A DNA stretch of 64,000 nucleotides from Erythrobacter colymbi (GTDB lineage: Bacteria; Pseudomonadota; Alphaproteobacteria; Sphingomonadales; Sphingomonadaceae), in NCBI RefSeq assembly GCF_002155685.1, contig NZ_MUYK01000003.1, positions 248,001 to 312,000 on the forward strand, written 5' to 3'. Positions 35,053-42,802 of the stretch are shown one piece after another. Each line of letters opens with the position of its first letter. The stretch's first letter is position 1. The position numbers and the translations under genes are program-made. The notes under the pieces are model-generated. The model was not told the origin of the DNA and did no database searches. It saw only the letters and a list, made by a program, of their open reading frames with translations.

Positions 35053-36615
35053 ATGTTGACGGGCAGCAATCTGGTAGCGGGCGCATGGCGCACGGGTGCG
35101 GCGCACTTCACGGCGTATGAGGCCGCGACCGGCGCGGCGCTGGAGCCGGCTTTCGCGCAAGGGACGGCAGCGGACATCGCCGATGCCTGCGCCGCCGCTG
35201 CCGCAGCGCAACCCGCCTATGCCGCCCTGCCGCACACGGAACGTGCCGCCTTCCTGCGCCTCGTCGCCGCGAAGATCGATGCGCTGGGCGAAACCCTCAC
35301 GCAGCGCGCGATGCTTGAAAGCGGCCTGCCCGAAGCACGCCTCAATGGCGAGCGCGGGCGCACCGTGGGCCAGTTGCGCCTCTTTGCCGAGGAGGTCGAG
35401 AACGGTGGCTGGCAGGGCCTGCGGATCGATCACGCCATCCCCGACCGCGCGCCGCTTCCCAAGCCGGACCTGCGCATGCGCAAGGTGCCGCTCGGTCCGG
35501 TCGCGGTGTTCGGCGCCTCAAACTTCCCGCTCGCCTTCTCTGTCGCGGGCGGCGACACCGCCTCGGCGCTCGCGGCGGGATGCTGCGTGGTGGTGAAGGG
35601 CCATCCCGCCCACCCCGGCACCTCCGAGCTGGTCGCGGGCGCGATCCTCGCAGCGATCCGCGAGAGCGGGCTGCCCGAAGGCGTGTTCAGCCTCGTGAAC
35701 GGCACCGAGAATGCGCTGGGCGAGGCGCTGGTCAAGGATCCGCGCATCACCGCCGTCGGCTTCACCGGATCGCGCGCAGGCGGGATCGCGCTGATGGGCC
35801 ACGCCGCCGCGCGGCCCGTGCCGATTCCGGTCTATGCCGAGATGAGCAGCGTCAATCCGGTGGTGCTGATGCCCGCCCGTCTCGAGGAAGCCGCAGAGGC
35901 GCTGGGTGCCGCCTATGTCGAATCGCTTTCGCTGGGTGCGGGGCAGTTCTGCACCAATCCGGGCATCCTGCTGGCGCTTGGGGGCGAGGCAACGCAGCGC
36001 TTTATCGCCGCCGCTGCCGCCGCGCTCGAAAGCGTGCCCGCACAGACCATGCTCACCGCCGGCATCCGGAGCGCCTATGCCAAGGGCATCGAAACCATCG
36101 CCGGACAGGGCGCCACGCTGGTCGGCACCGGCGCCGACGGTTCCGCTGCCTGCGGGCGGGCGCATGTCTTCACCGTCAGCGGCGCGGATTTCCGCGCCAA
36201 TCCCGCGTTCGGCCACGAGGTGTTCGGCCCCTCCTCGATCATCGTCACCTGCGCCGACATGGACGAGCTTGCTGCGATCCTAGAAGGGATGGAAGGCCAG
36301 CTCACCGCCACGCTCCACATGGCGCCCGCCGATTACAATGCGGCCCGCGCCCTGATGCCGATCCTCGAAGGTCTGGCCGGGCGGATCATCGCCAATGCAT
36401 GGCCGACGGGCGTCGAAGTGACCCACGCGATGGTGCATGGCGGCCCCTTCCCAGCGACTTCGGACGGGCGCAGCACCTCGGTCGGCACGCTCGCGATCGA
36501 CCGTTTTCTGCGTCCCGTGAGCTATCAGGACATCCCCGCCGCGCTGCTCCCCAAGGTGCTGCTCGACGGGCCGAGCGCGGTGCTGCGCCGGGTGGACGGG
36601 GCTTACGAGGCGTAA
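35053..36615 (+). CDS. xylA: 2-oxoglutarate semialdehyde dehydrogenase (Weimberg step 5)
   Basis: The 520-residue aldehyde dehydrogenase has general base Glu263 in YAEMSSVNP and catalytic Cys300 in GQFCTNPG, with the cofactor segment FTGSRAGG. The FCTNPGI form and the length fit the ketoglutarate-semialdehyde dehydrogenase branch. It completes xylose conversion to 2-oxoglutarate. Start 35053 follows GGGAGAG at good spacing; earlier in-frame Met codons lie in the promoter region. The sugar oxidoreductase gene follows after 21 bp. The gene name follows the Caulobacter xylXABCD set and is not xylose isomerase. Confidence 0.88.
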   Translation: MLTGSNLVAGAWRTGAAHFTAYEAATGAALEPAFAQGTAADIADACAAAAAAQPAYAALPHTERAAFLRLVAAKIDALGETLTQRAMLESGLPEARLNGERGRTVGQLRLFAEEVENGGWQGLRIDHAIPDRAPLPKPDLRMRKVPLGPVAVFGASNFPLAFSVAGGDTASALAAGCCVVVKGHPAHPGTSELVAGAILAAIRESGLPEGVFSLVNGTENALGEALVKDPRITAVGFTGSRAGGIALMGHAAARPVPIPVYAEMSSVNPVVLMPARLEEAAEALGAAYVESLSLGAGQFCTNPGILLALGGEATQRFIAAAAAALESVPAQTMLTAGIRSAYAKGIETIAGQGATLVGTGADGSAACGRAHVFTVSGADFRANPAFGHEVFGPSSIIVTCADMDELAAILEGMEGQLTATLHMAPADYNAARALMPILEGLAGRIIANAWPTGVEVTHAMVHGGPFPATSDGRSTSVGTLAIDRFLRPVSYQDIPAALLPKVLLDGPSAVLRRVDGAYEA

Positions 36616-36636
36616 GGTGCGATGGGAGAGCGCGGC

Positions 36637-37833
36637 ATGACGAGACGGCAGGTGATCGAGGCGGGCACCGTGGCTGCCGCAGCCATGGCGTCGAGCGGTG
36701 CGCTGGCGCAGGGTCCGGCCCCGGCGGCGCAGGGTCAGCCCTTGCCCGATGGTGTCACGCTGCCCTCCTCAGCCCCGCCCGCCCCGCGTCCGGGCAGCGT
36801 CGGTTATGCGATCATCGGGCTCGGCGACTATGCCCTCAAGCAGATCATGCCGCGCTTCGCCCAGTCGCAGCGTTGCCACATCGCCGCGCTGGTTTCGGGC
36901 AACCCCGAAAAGCTCGCCCGCGTGGGCGAGGCTTACGGGGTGCCGGCAGAGGCACGCTATTCCTACGAGAACTTCGCCGACATCGCCGCCAACCGCGAGG
37001 TGGAGGCGGTCTACATCATCCTGCCCACCGGCCTTCACGCAGAGTGGGCCGAACGCGCCTTTGCCGCCGGCAAGCACGTGATGTGCGAAAAGCCGATGGC
37101 GCTTTCGGCGGCCGAGTGCGCGCGGATGATCGCCGCGAGCGAGCGCGCGGGCAAGAAGCTGATGGTCGGCTACCGCTGCCATTTCGAGCCCTACAACCGC
37201 GCCGCGATGGAGTTGACCAGAACGCGCGCGCTGGGCGACCTGCGGCTGATCCGCACCGAGCATTCCTACCGCCTCGGCCCGGCAACGCCCGCGACCAACT
37301 GGCGCATCGCCCGTGCGCAGACCGGCGGCGGCCCGCTCGAGGATTACGGCATCTACGGGCTCCAGGCCGCGCTCTACCTGTCGGGCGAGATGCCGGACCG
37401 CCTCAGCGCCTCGACCTTCCGGCCCGAAGGCGACCCGCGCTTTTCCGAGGTTTTTGCCCATGTGGCGGTGCAGATGCACTTCCCGAGCGGCACGGTAGCG
37501 CAGATCGTCACCTCCTATGATTCGGCAGGGATCAACATGGTCGAGGCGCGGGGCACCCATGGCGCGCTGCGGATGCAGCCGGCGACGGGCTATGGCCCCA
37601 ACGCGCTGGTTCTGGAGACCGGAGGCACCGCCCGCCCGCTGGAGCCGGGCGATCCCGAAGTGCAGTTCGCCGCGATGCTCGATCACCTTGCGGCCGCGAT
37701 CCGCGAGGGCACGCCTGTCCTCACTCCGGGCGAGATGGGCCTGCGCGATCTGCGGCTGATGGAGGCGATCTACGCCGCGGCGGCCAGCGGGCGGAGCGTG
37801 GCGCTGAACCCCGACGGCACCATGCGCGGCTGA
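36637..37833 (+). CDS. Tat-exported Gfo/Idh/MocA sugar oxidoreductase (GFOR/AAOR-like)
   Basis: The 398-residue protein has a twin-arginine N terminus (MTRRQVIEAG, then an Ala-rich core to about residue 26) and a Pro-rich arm. The Rossmann domain (IIGLGDYA) carries Lys152 in CEKPMA, and Asp236 and Tyr240 lie in LEDYGIYG. The Lys-Asp-Tyr spacing (84 and 4 residues) is identical to that of glucose-fructose oxidoreductase. Periplasmic relatives with bound NADP oxidise one aldose while reducing another. Here it may turn xylose into xylonolactone in the periplasm. Start 36637 is preceded by GGGAGAG; an ATG at 36622 lies before that site. Confidence 0.85.
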   Translation: MTRRQVIEAGTVAAAAMASSGALAQGPAPAAQGQPLPDGVTLPSSAPPAPRPGSVGYAIIGLGDYALKQIMPRFAQSQRCHIAALVSGNPEKLARVGEAYGVPAEARYSYENFADIAANREVEAVYIILPTGLHAEWAERAFAAGKHVMCEKPMALSAAECARMIAASERAGKKLMVGYRCHFEPYNRAAMELTRTRALGDLRLIRTEHSYRLGPATPATNWRIARAQTGGGPLEDYGIYGLQAALYLSGEMPDRLSASTFRPEGDPRFSEVFAHVAVQMHFPSGTVAQIVTSYDSAGINMVEARGTHGALRMQPATGYGPNALVLETGGTARPLEPGDPEVQFAAMLDHLAAAIREGTPVLTPGEMGLRDLRLMEAIYAAAASGRSVALNPDGTMRG

Positions 37834-38177
37834 CCGGCACGCGGCGCGCGGGCACTGTTGCAAATTCAATACAGGGCGCAAGATGTATGCGCCTTGCGAT
37901 TGTTTTTGCGCATTTGACATTGACCCCCTGAACCCTTCGCGCAAGATTTGCAGCGCCAGCATGGCGCACGGGTCGCGCTCAGCTGAAACAGGATGCGCAA
38001 GGGAATGGCCCGCTCCGGCAGGGTCCGGACCTGCGCGCGACACGATATATCGGTCCATCAAAGCGGACGCCTCGGGAGGGAGGCCTGCGCAGGAGGATCG
38101 GGTGCAAGCTTGCCGTGCGGGGTCGCGCCCGGCGGGAAGCCCTCTCATGCTCGAAGAACAATAATAGGGGTTCAACC
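37834..38177 (+). other. Gene-free leader of the second TonB receptor
   Basis: These 344 bp hold no supported gene. The left part is AT-richer and contains two overlapping inverted repeats at 37875-37898 (see separate entry), TTGACATTGACC, and GCGCAAGAT twice. The right part (about 38070-38150) is GC-rich with several short complementary segments that could fold. No copy of the TGGTAGCG operator is present, so the downstream receptor is probably not in the xylose regulon. Confidence 0.5.
37875..37898. promoter_or_regulatory. Overlapping inverted repeats in the receptor leader
   Basis: GGCGCA (37875-37880) pairs with TGCGCC (37888-37893). In the same DNA CGCAAG (37877-37882) pairs with CTTGCG (37893-37898). 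The two alternatives are mutually exclusive in RNA. It could be a regulator site or an RNA switch; neither is demonstrated. Confidence 0.35.
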
Positions 38178-40922
38178 ATGCGAAATTTCACCACCAACCT
38201 CCAATCCGCTTCATCGCTGGCGCTCGGCGCGGCGCTGCTGTCGCTGGCCGCTCCTGCCCATGCTGGCGAAAACGCCGAGGCTGCCGAGAGCGAGCAGCCC
38301 GCCGCCGTCGCCCCGCAGGACAGCGCGACCGAAGTGGCCGATGATTACGTCGACAGCGGCGAAGTGCTGATCGTCACCGGCACCCGCCGCGCCAATCGTA
38401 CCGTCGCCGACAGCCCGGTGCCGATCGACGTCATTCCCGCCGAACAGCTGCGCGCATCGGGCCTGGTCGAAACCGCCCGCCTGCTGCGCGATCTCGTGCC
38501 CTCGCTGAACTTCCCCCAGCCCTCGATCACCGATGGCACCGACGCGATCCGTCCGGCCACGCTGCGCGGTCTCGGGCCCGACCAGACGCTGGTGCTGATC
38601 AACGGCAAGCGCCGTCACGTGGCGGCGCTGCTCAACCTCAACGGTTCGGTCGGGCGCGGGTCGACCGCCGTCGATCTCAACCAGATCCCCTCCTCCGCCA
38701 TCGGCCGCGTCGAAGTGCTGCGCGATGGCGCGGCGGCGCAATACGGCTCTGACGCGATTGCCGGGGTGATCAACTTCCAGCTCAACGATGCGCGCAAGGG
38801 CGGGCGGTTCTTCGTCAACTACGGCGGGTTCAACACCCGGCTCGAAGGCGTGAAGGAAGTCACCGGCGTCAACGGGACCGCAGGCCAGACCCCGACCCTG
38901 ACCGCCGACGGCGTGCTCCAGCTCAACAACACCGGCCGCGATCTCAAGGTGACCGATGGCGGGGTGCTGACGGTGGGCGGCAACATCGGCCTGCCGCTTG
39001 GCCCTGAGGGCTTCATCAACATCACCGCCGAATACCGCGACCGCAATGACACCAACCGCGCAGGCTACGATCCGCGGCGTAATTACGCGCAAAGCGGCGC
39101 TCTCGATGCGCGCGAGCTCGCCTTCGACCGTCGCAACCACCGTTACGGCGACCCGAAGACCGAAGACCTCAACATCGTCGTCAACATGGGTGTGCCGCTC
39201 GATGATCAGGTGAGCTTCTACGCTTTCGGCAGCTACGGCACGCGCGACGCGGAATCCGCCGGCTTCTACCGCCGCGCCGCCGACAACCGCAACGTGCTGG
39301 CGATCTACCCCGACGGCTTCCTGCCGCTGATCAACACCGACACCAAGGACTTCGCCATCGTCGGCGGGCTCGAAGGCGACTTCGGCGGCTGGAACTGGGA
39401 CCTTTCGATGTCCTACGGCCAGAACGACACCGATTTCTTCATCACCGACACGCTCAACGCCTCGCTCGGCGCGGCCAGCCCGACCGAATTCGACGCGGGC
39501 GGCATCGCCTACAGCCAGCTGATGAGCAATCTCGACATCAGCCGCGACATCGAGATCGGCGGGATCGAAGCGCTGACGGTGTCCTTCGGGGCCGAGTGGC
39601 GGCGCGAGGAATACCAGCTCACGGCGGGCGAGCCCGACAGCTACCGCGCCGGGCCGGTGCGGGTGGGGACCAACAATTCCTTCATCACCGGACAGGCCGC
39701 AACCGCCTTCGCCGCGCCGGGCAGCCAGGTCTTCCCCGGCTTCCAGCCGCGCATCGGCGGGGTCGACGTGACCATCCCCAACAGCCGCGAGAACGTCTCG
39801 CTCTATGCCGAAATCGATGCCGACATCACCGCGGGCTGGAACATCCAGGCTGCGGGCCGTTTCGAGGATTACACCGATTTCGGCTCGACCCTGAACGGCA
39901 AGATCGCGAGCCGCCTCGAGATCATCGACGGCTTTGCCCTGCGCGGAGCGGTGTCGACCGGTTTCCGGGCACCCTCGCTCCAGCAGCAGTTCTTCGCCGC
40001 GGCCGCCACCAACAACATCGGCGGTGTGCTGGTCGATGCGGTGACCCTGCCGGTCAACAACCCGGTCGCCGTGGCGCTCGGCGCAACCCCGCTCAAGGCC
40101 GAGAAATCGGTCTCGTGGTCGGCAGGCGCGGTGTTCGATATGGTCGACGGGCTCGACGTCACTTTCGATTACTACCAGATCGACATCGACGACCGCATCG
40201 TGCTGACCGACAACCTCACCGCCAACCGCGACGCGGCCGGCGTGCCCAACGGATCGAACCCGGGCCGCGGGATCGCGCAGATCCTCAATGACGCGGGCTT
40301 CACCAGCATCTCGGCGGCGCGGTTCTTCTTCAACGGGATCGACACCCGCACCCGCGGCTTCGATGCCATCGCGACCTACCGCACCGGCCTCGGCGACCTC
40401 GGCTCGCTCTCGCTGACGGCGGGCTACAACTGGAACGATGTCGACATCACCGCGCGCCGCACCACGCCGGGCAGCCTCGCACAGGTGCCGGGGATCGACC
40501 TGTTCGGGCGGCTCGAATCCCTGCGCATCGAGCGCGGCCAGCCGCGTGACCGCATCAACCTCGGCGCGGACTGGGAGTGGAACTGGCTGAGCGCCACGGT
40601 GCGCACCAACCGCTTTGGCGAGGTCTTCTCGCCCGGCGCGACGCCGATCAACGACCTGCTGCTCGCCCCGCGCTGGATCACCGACATCGAATTCCGCCTG
40701 CGCCCCGAAGGCGGGATCGCCGAGGGTCTGGAGCTGGCGGTCGGCGCGAACAACGTCTTCGACCAGTATCCGACGGTGAACCCCACCGGCCGGGCGACCG
40801 ATCCGCTGACCGGCCAGCCGGCGAACCTGTCGGTCAACAACTACTTCCTGCCCTACTCGTCCTTCTCGCCTTTCGGCTTCAACGGACGGTTCCTCTATGC
40901 GCGTCTGAGCTACGCGTTCTGA
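38178..40922 (+). CDS. TonB-dependent outer-membrane receptor 2
   Basis: The 914-residue product has a signal peptide (about 1-29, ending APAHAG). TonB-box/plug motifs follow: VLIVTGTRRANRT, PSLNFPQP, LRGLGPDQTLVLINGKRRH and GRVEVLRDGAAAQYGSDAIAGVINF. A barrel ends in FLYARLSYAF. The LRGLGPDQTLVLINGKRRH form is common in iron-complex and organic-substrate receptors as well as carbohydrate ones, so the ligand is open. Start 38178 follows AGGGG. It comes after the xylA-oxidoreductase pair but behind a 344-bp leader of its own. A GC-rich hairpin follows the stop. Confidence 0.9.
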   Translation: MRNFTTNLQSASSLALGAALLSLAAPAHAGENAEAAESEQPAAVAPQDSATEVADDYVDSGEVLIVTGTRRANRTVADSPVPIDVIPAEQLRASGLVETARLLRDLVPSLNFPQPSITDGTDAIRPATLRGLGPDQTLVLINGKRRHVAALLNLNGSVGRGSTAVDLNQIPSSAIGRVEVLRDGAAAQYGSDAIAGVINFQLNDARKGGRFFVNYGGFNTRLEGVKEVTGVNGTAGQTPTLTADGVLQLNNTGRDLKVTDGGVLTVGGNIGLPLGPEGFINITAEYRDRNDTNRAGYDPRRNYAQSGALDARELAFDRRNHRYGDPKTEDLNIVVNMGVPLDDQVSFYAFGSYGTRDAESAGFYRRAADNRNVLAIYPDGFLPLINTDTKDFAIVGGLEGDFGGWNWDLSMSYGQNDTDFFITDTLNASLGAASPTEFDAGGIAYSQLMSNLDISRDIEIGGIEALTVSFGAEWRREEYQLTAGEPDSYRAGPVRVGTNNSFITGQAATAFAAPGSQVFPGFQPRIGGVDVTIPNSRENVSLYAEIDADITAGWNIQAAGRFEDYTDFGSTLNGKIASRLEIIDGFALRGAVSTGFRAPSLQQQFFAAAATNNIGGVLVDAVTLPVNNPVAVALGATPLKAEKSVSWSAGAVFDMVDGLDVTFDYYQIDIDDRIVLTDNLTANRDAAGVPNGSNPGRGIAQILNDAGFTSISAARFFFNGIDTRTRGFDAIATYRTGLGDLGSLSLTAGYNWNDVDITARRTTPGSLAQVPGIDLFGRLESLRIERGQPRDRINLGADWEWNWLSATVRTNRFGEVFSPGATPINDLLLAPRWITDIEFRLRPEGGIAEGLELAVGANNVFDQYPTVNPTGRATDPLTGQPANLSVNNYFLPYSSFSPFGFNGRFLYARLSYAF

Positions 40923-40937
40923 TGATGTGAAGGCGTG

Positions 40938-40972
40938 GCGGCGCGCGAGGGCTTGTCCCCTGCGCGCCGCCC
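40938..40972. terminator. GC-rich hairpin between convergent genes
   Basis: GGCGGCGCGC (40938-40947) pairs exactly with GCGCGCCGCC (40963-40972) around a partly paired 15-nt loop. No T-run follows, so it is at best a factor-assisted terminator or transcription block between the receptor and the convergent membrane-protein gene. Confidence 0.4.
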
Positions 40973-41752
40973 TCACCTGCCGAGCGACTGCACCGTCTGT
41001 TCGAACGGCGTCTGATCGACCACGATGGCCCCGGCGCGCGGGCGGTCGAGATCGAGGATCACGCCGAAAGCGAGCGCAATCAGCAGGTAGAGCGTGGTCG
41101 AGGCGACGCGGTGCCGCGCGCGCGATCCGGCGAGCGCATAGCCGAGCATCGCCGCCGATATGACCGCATAGGCAGCAAGCAGCCACAGCACCCGCGCGGG
41201 CAAATGCGCCTGGGTAAGCGCCTGACGCCGCACGGCGGTATCCTCCAGCGTATCGTAAGCCGCTGCCAGCGCCACGGCGTGCGGGCCCGATGTGCCCTGC
41301 CGCAGCACGGCGCGGACGCCCGCTGCGACGGGCGCGCGCAGATCGGCCGCCTGCTGTTCTGCCTTCAACCGCTCGGGACCATCGGGAAGCTCGGCCGCCG
41401 TCAGCCGCGCGGCGGCGTAGCGTTTCAGATCAGCCTTGAGCGCACCCGCCTGTTCGGGCGGAAGCCCCTCGGCCAGCATCGCGAGATAGCCGACCGCGCT
41501 GGTCTCGCTCAGCATCAGGTCGCGGCGGTCTTCCAGACGGTTCAGCGCCATCGAGAAGGAGAAGCCCATCAGCAGTGCCAGCAATCCGAGCACGCCCGAC
41601 AGGATGAAGCCCTCGTCGCTGCTGACGCCCTCGTCTTCGCCGGCCCGCAGCCGCCCGTGCAGGCGCATCCCCGTCTCGTGCCCCGCGATCATCGCCGCCA
41701 GAAGCACCGGCACCACCGCGATCAGCGACCATGACCAGAAGCCGTCCACCAT
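40973..41752 (-). CDS. DUF4239-like (bestrophin-like) inner-membrane protein
   Basis: The 259-residue protein has two N-terminal hydrophobic segments (about 5-22 and 48-68) and two C-terminal ones (about 185-205 and 218-236). A charged soluble helix region lies between them (RLEDRRDLMLSETSAVGYLAML). This layout and the NRLEDRRDLMLSE motif match the DUF4239 family, whose function is not established. A GGGGGGAC precedes the ATG. It stands alone between a TonB receptor and tRNA-Arg. Confidence 0.7.
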   Translation of the reverse strand: MVDGFWSWSLIAVVPVLLAAMIAGHETGMRLHGRLRAGEDEGVSSDEGFILSGVLGLLALLMGFSFSMALNRLEDRRDLMLSETSAVGYLAMLAEGLPPEQAGALKADLKRYAAARLTAAELPDGPERLKAEQQAADLRAPVAAGVRAVLRQGTSGPHAVALAAAYDTLEDTAVRRQALTQAHLPARVLWLLAAYAVISAAMLGYALAGSRARHRVASTTLYLLIALAFGVILDLDRPRAGAIVVDQTPFEQTVQSLGR

Positions 41753-41769
41753 GTCCCCCCTGAGCGTAG

Positions 41770-41846
41770 TGGCGCGCCCGGCAGGACTCGAACCTGCTGC
41801 CTCAAGATTAGAAGTCTCGCGCTCTATCCAGATGAGCTACGGGCGC
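41770..41846 (-). tRNA. tRNA-Arg (anticodon UCU), CCA encoded
   Basis: On the minus strand the acceptor 5' arm GCGCCCG pairs with CGGGCGC, followed by G and an encoded CCA. The D arm, the anticodon loop CTTCTAA (anticodon TCT) and the T loop TTCGAGT are in place, for 77 nt in total. It reads AGA codons, which are rare in this high-GC DNA. No integrase or direct repeat marks it as an insertion site here. Confidence 0.95.
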
Positions 41847-41908
41847 GCACGCGGCACCGCCAATAGCGCGCTTTGCGGGCCAAGGGAAACGCGCTAACCG
41901 TGCCGGCG

Positions 41909-42802
41909 ATGGAAAACACCGCTTCGACCGATCCCGCCCTCGATCCTGCCGCAGCTTTCGACCGCGATCCCACCGACGGGATCGTCGCCACGGCTCGCGC
42001 GCCGGTGACCTTCCGCTTCTACGATCTGGTGATGGCGGGCTTCGTCACTATCCTGCTGCTGTCGAACATCATCGGCGCGGCCAAGCTTACCTATGTCGAT
42101 GTGCCGTTCTGGCCCGAAGGGATGTGGCCCGCGCCCGATGGCACCTTCATCTATGGCGCAGGAATCCTGTTCTTCCCGCTGGGCTACGTCATCGGCGACG
42201 TGCTGACCGAAATCTACGGCTTCGCCCGCGCGCGGCGCGTGATCTGGGTGGGGACGGCGGCGATGCTGTTCCTTGCATTCATGTCCTATGTCGTCACCGC
42301 CCTGCCCCCGTTCGACGGGTGGGAATGCGCCGCGACCGGCTTCGGCGGTGAGCGTCCGCTCACCTCCACCGCCAATGCCGCGATCCCCGGCGGGGCGATC
42401 TGCCAGAGCACCTATGAAAGCGTGTTCGGCAGCACCTGGCGCATCGTGGTCGCCTCGATCACCGCCTTCTGGGCAGGCGAGTTCGTCAATTCCTTCGTGC
42501 TCGCCAAGATGAAGGTCTGGACCAAGGGGCGGATGCTGTGGACCCGCACCATCGGCTCGACCGTGTTCGGCCAGGCGGTCGACAGCCTGATCTTCTACCC
42601 GGTCGCCTTCTACGGCATCTGGACGACCGACGCGGTGCTGACAGTGATGGTCACCAACTGGGCGCTGAAGGTGACGTGGGAAGCGGTGCTGACGCCGGTG
42701 ACCTATGTGGTGGTGAACCGCCTCAAGAAGGCCGAAGGCGTCGACCTGTTCGACATCGACACCAACTTCTCGCCCTTCGGCAGCGAGGAAAAGCGCGCCT
42801 AG
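41909..42802 (+). CDS. yhhQ: Queuosine precursor transporter, YhhQ/QueT family
   Basis: The 297-residue membrane protein has about six hydrophobic segments and the YhhQ signatures LLLSNIIGAAK, YVIGDVLTEIYGF, FVNSFVLAKMK and STVFGQAVDSLIF. The family imports queuosine precursors (preQ0/preQ1) for tRNA wobble modification. It is longer than the E. coli protein because of a hydrophilic N terminus and an insertion (about 140-175). Start 41909 (MENTAS) gives the compact form; an in-frame codon at 41873 abuts the tRNA gene. It overlaps the convergent Ppx gene by 4 bp. Confidence 0.85.
   Translation: MENTASTDPALDPAAAFDRDPTDGIVATARAPVTFRFYDLVMAGFVTILLLSNIIGAAKLTYVDVPFWPEGMWPAPDGTFIYGAGILFFPLGYVIGDVLTEIYGFARARRVIWVGTAAMLFLAFMSYVVTALPPFDGWECAATGFGGERPLTSTANAAIPGGAICQSTYESVFGSTWRIVVASITAFWAGEFVNSFVLAKMKVWTKGRMLWTRTIGSTVFGQAVDSLIFYPVAFYGIWTTDAVLTVMVTNWALKVTWEAVLTPVTYVVVNRLKKAEGVDLFDIDTNFSPFGSEEKRA

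Noticed and set aside
38070..38150. Cobalamin-riboswitch-like segment before TonB receptor 2
   Set aside because: A few short strings look similar, but the conserved B12-box order is not present.
38211..41186. Minus-strand open frame of 991 codons opposite TonB receptor 2
   Set aside because: Shadow of the receptor gene; no domain, no plausible start, and it runs into the DUF4239-like gene in another frame.
41770..41846. tRNA-Arg as attachment site of a mobile element carrying the type IV secretion genes
   Set aside because: No integrase, no repeated tRNA 3' end in the window, and several housekeeping-type genes lie between.
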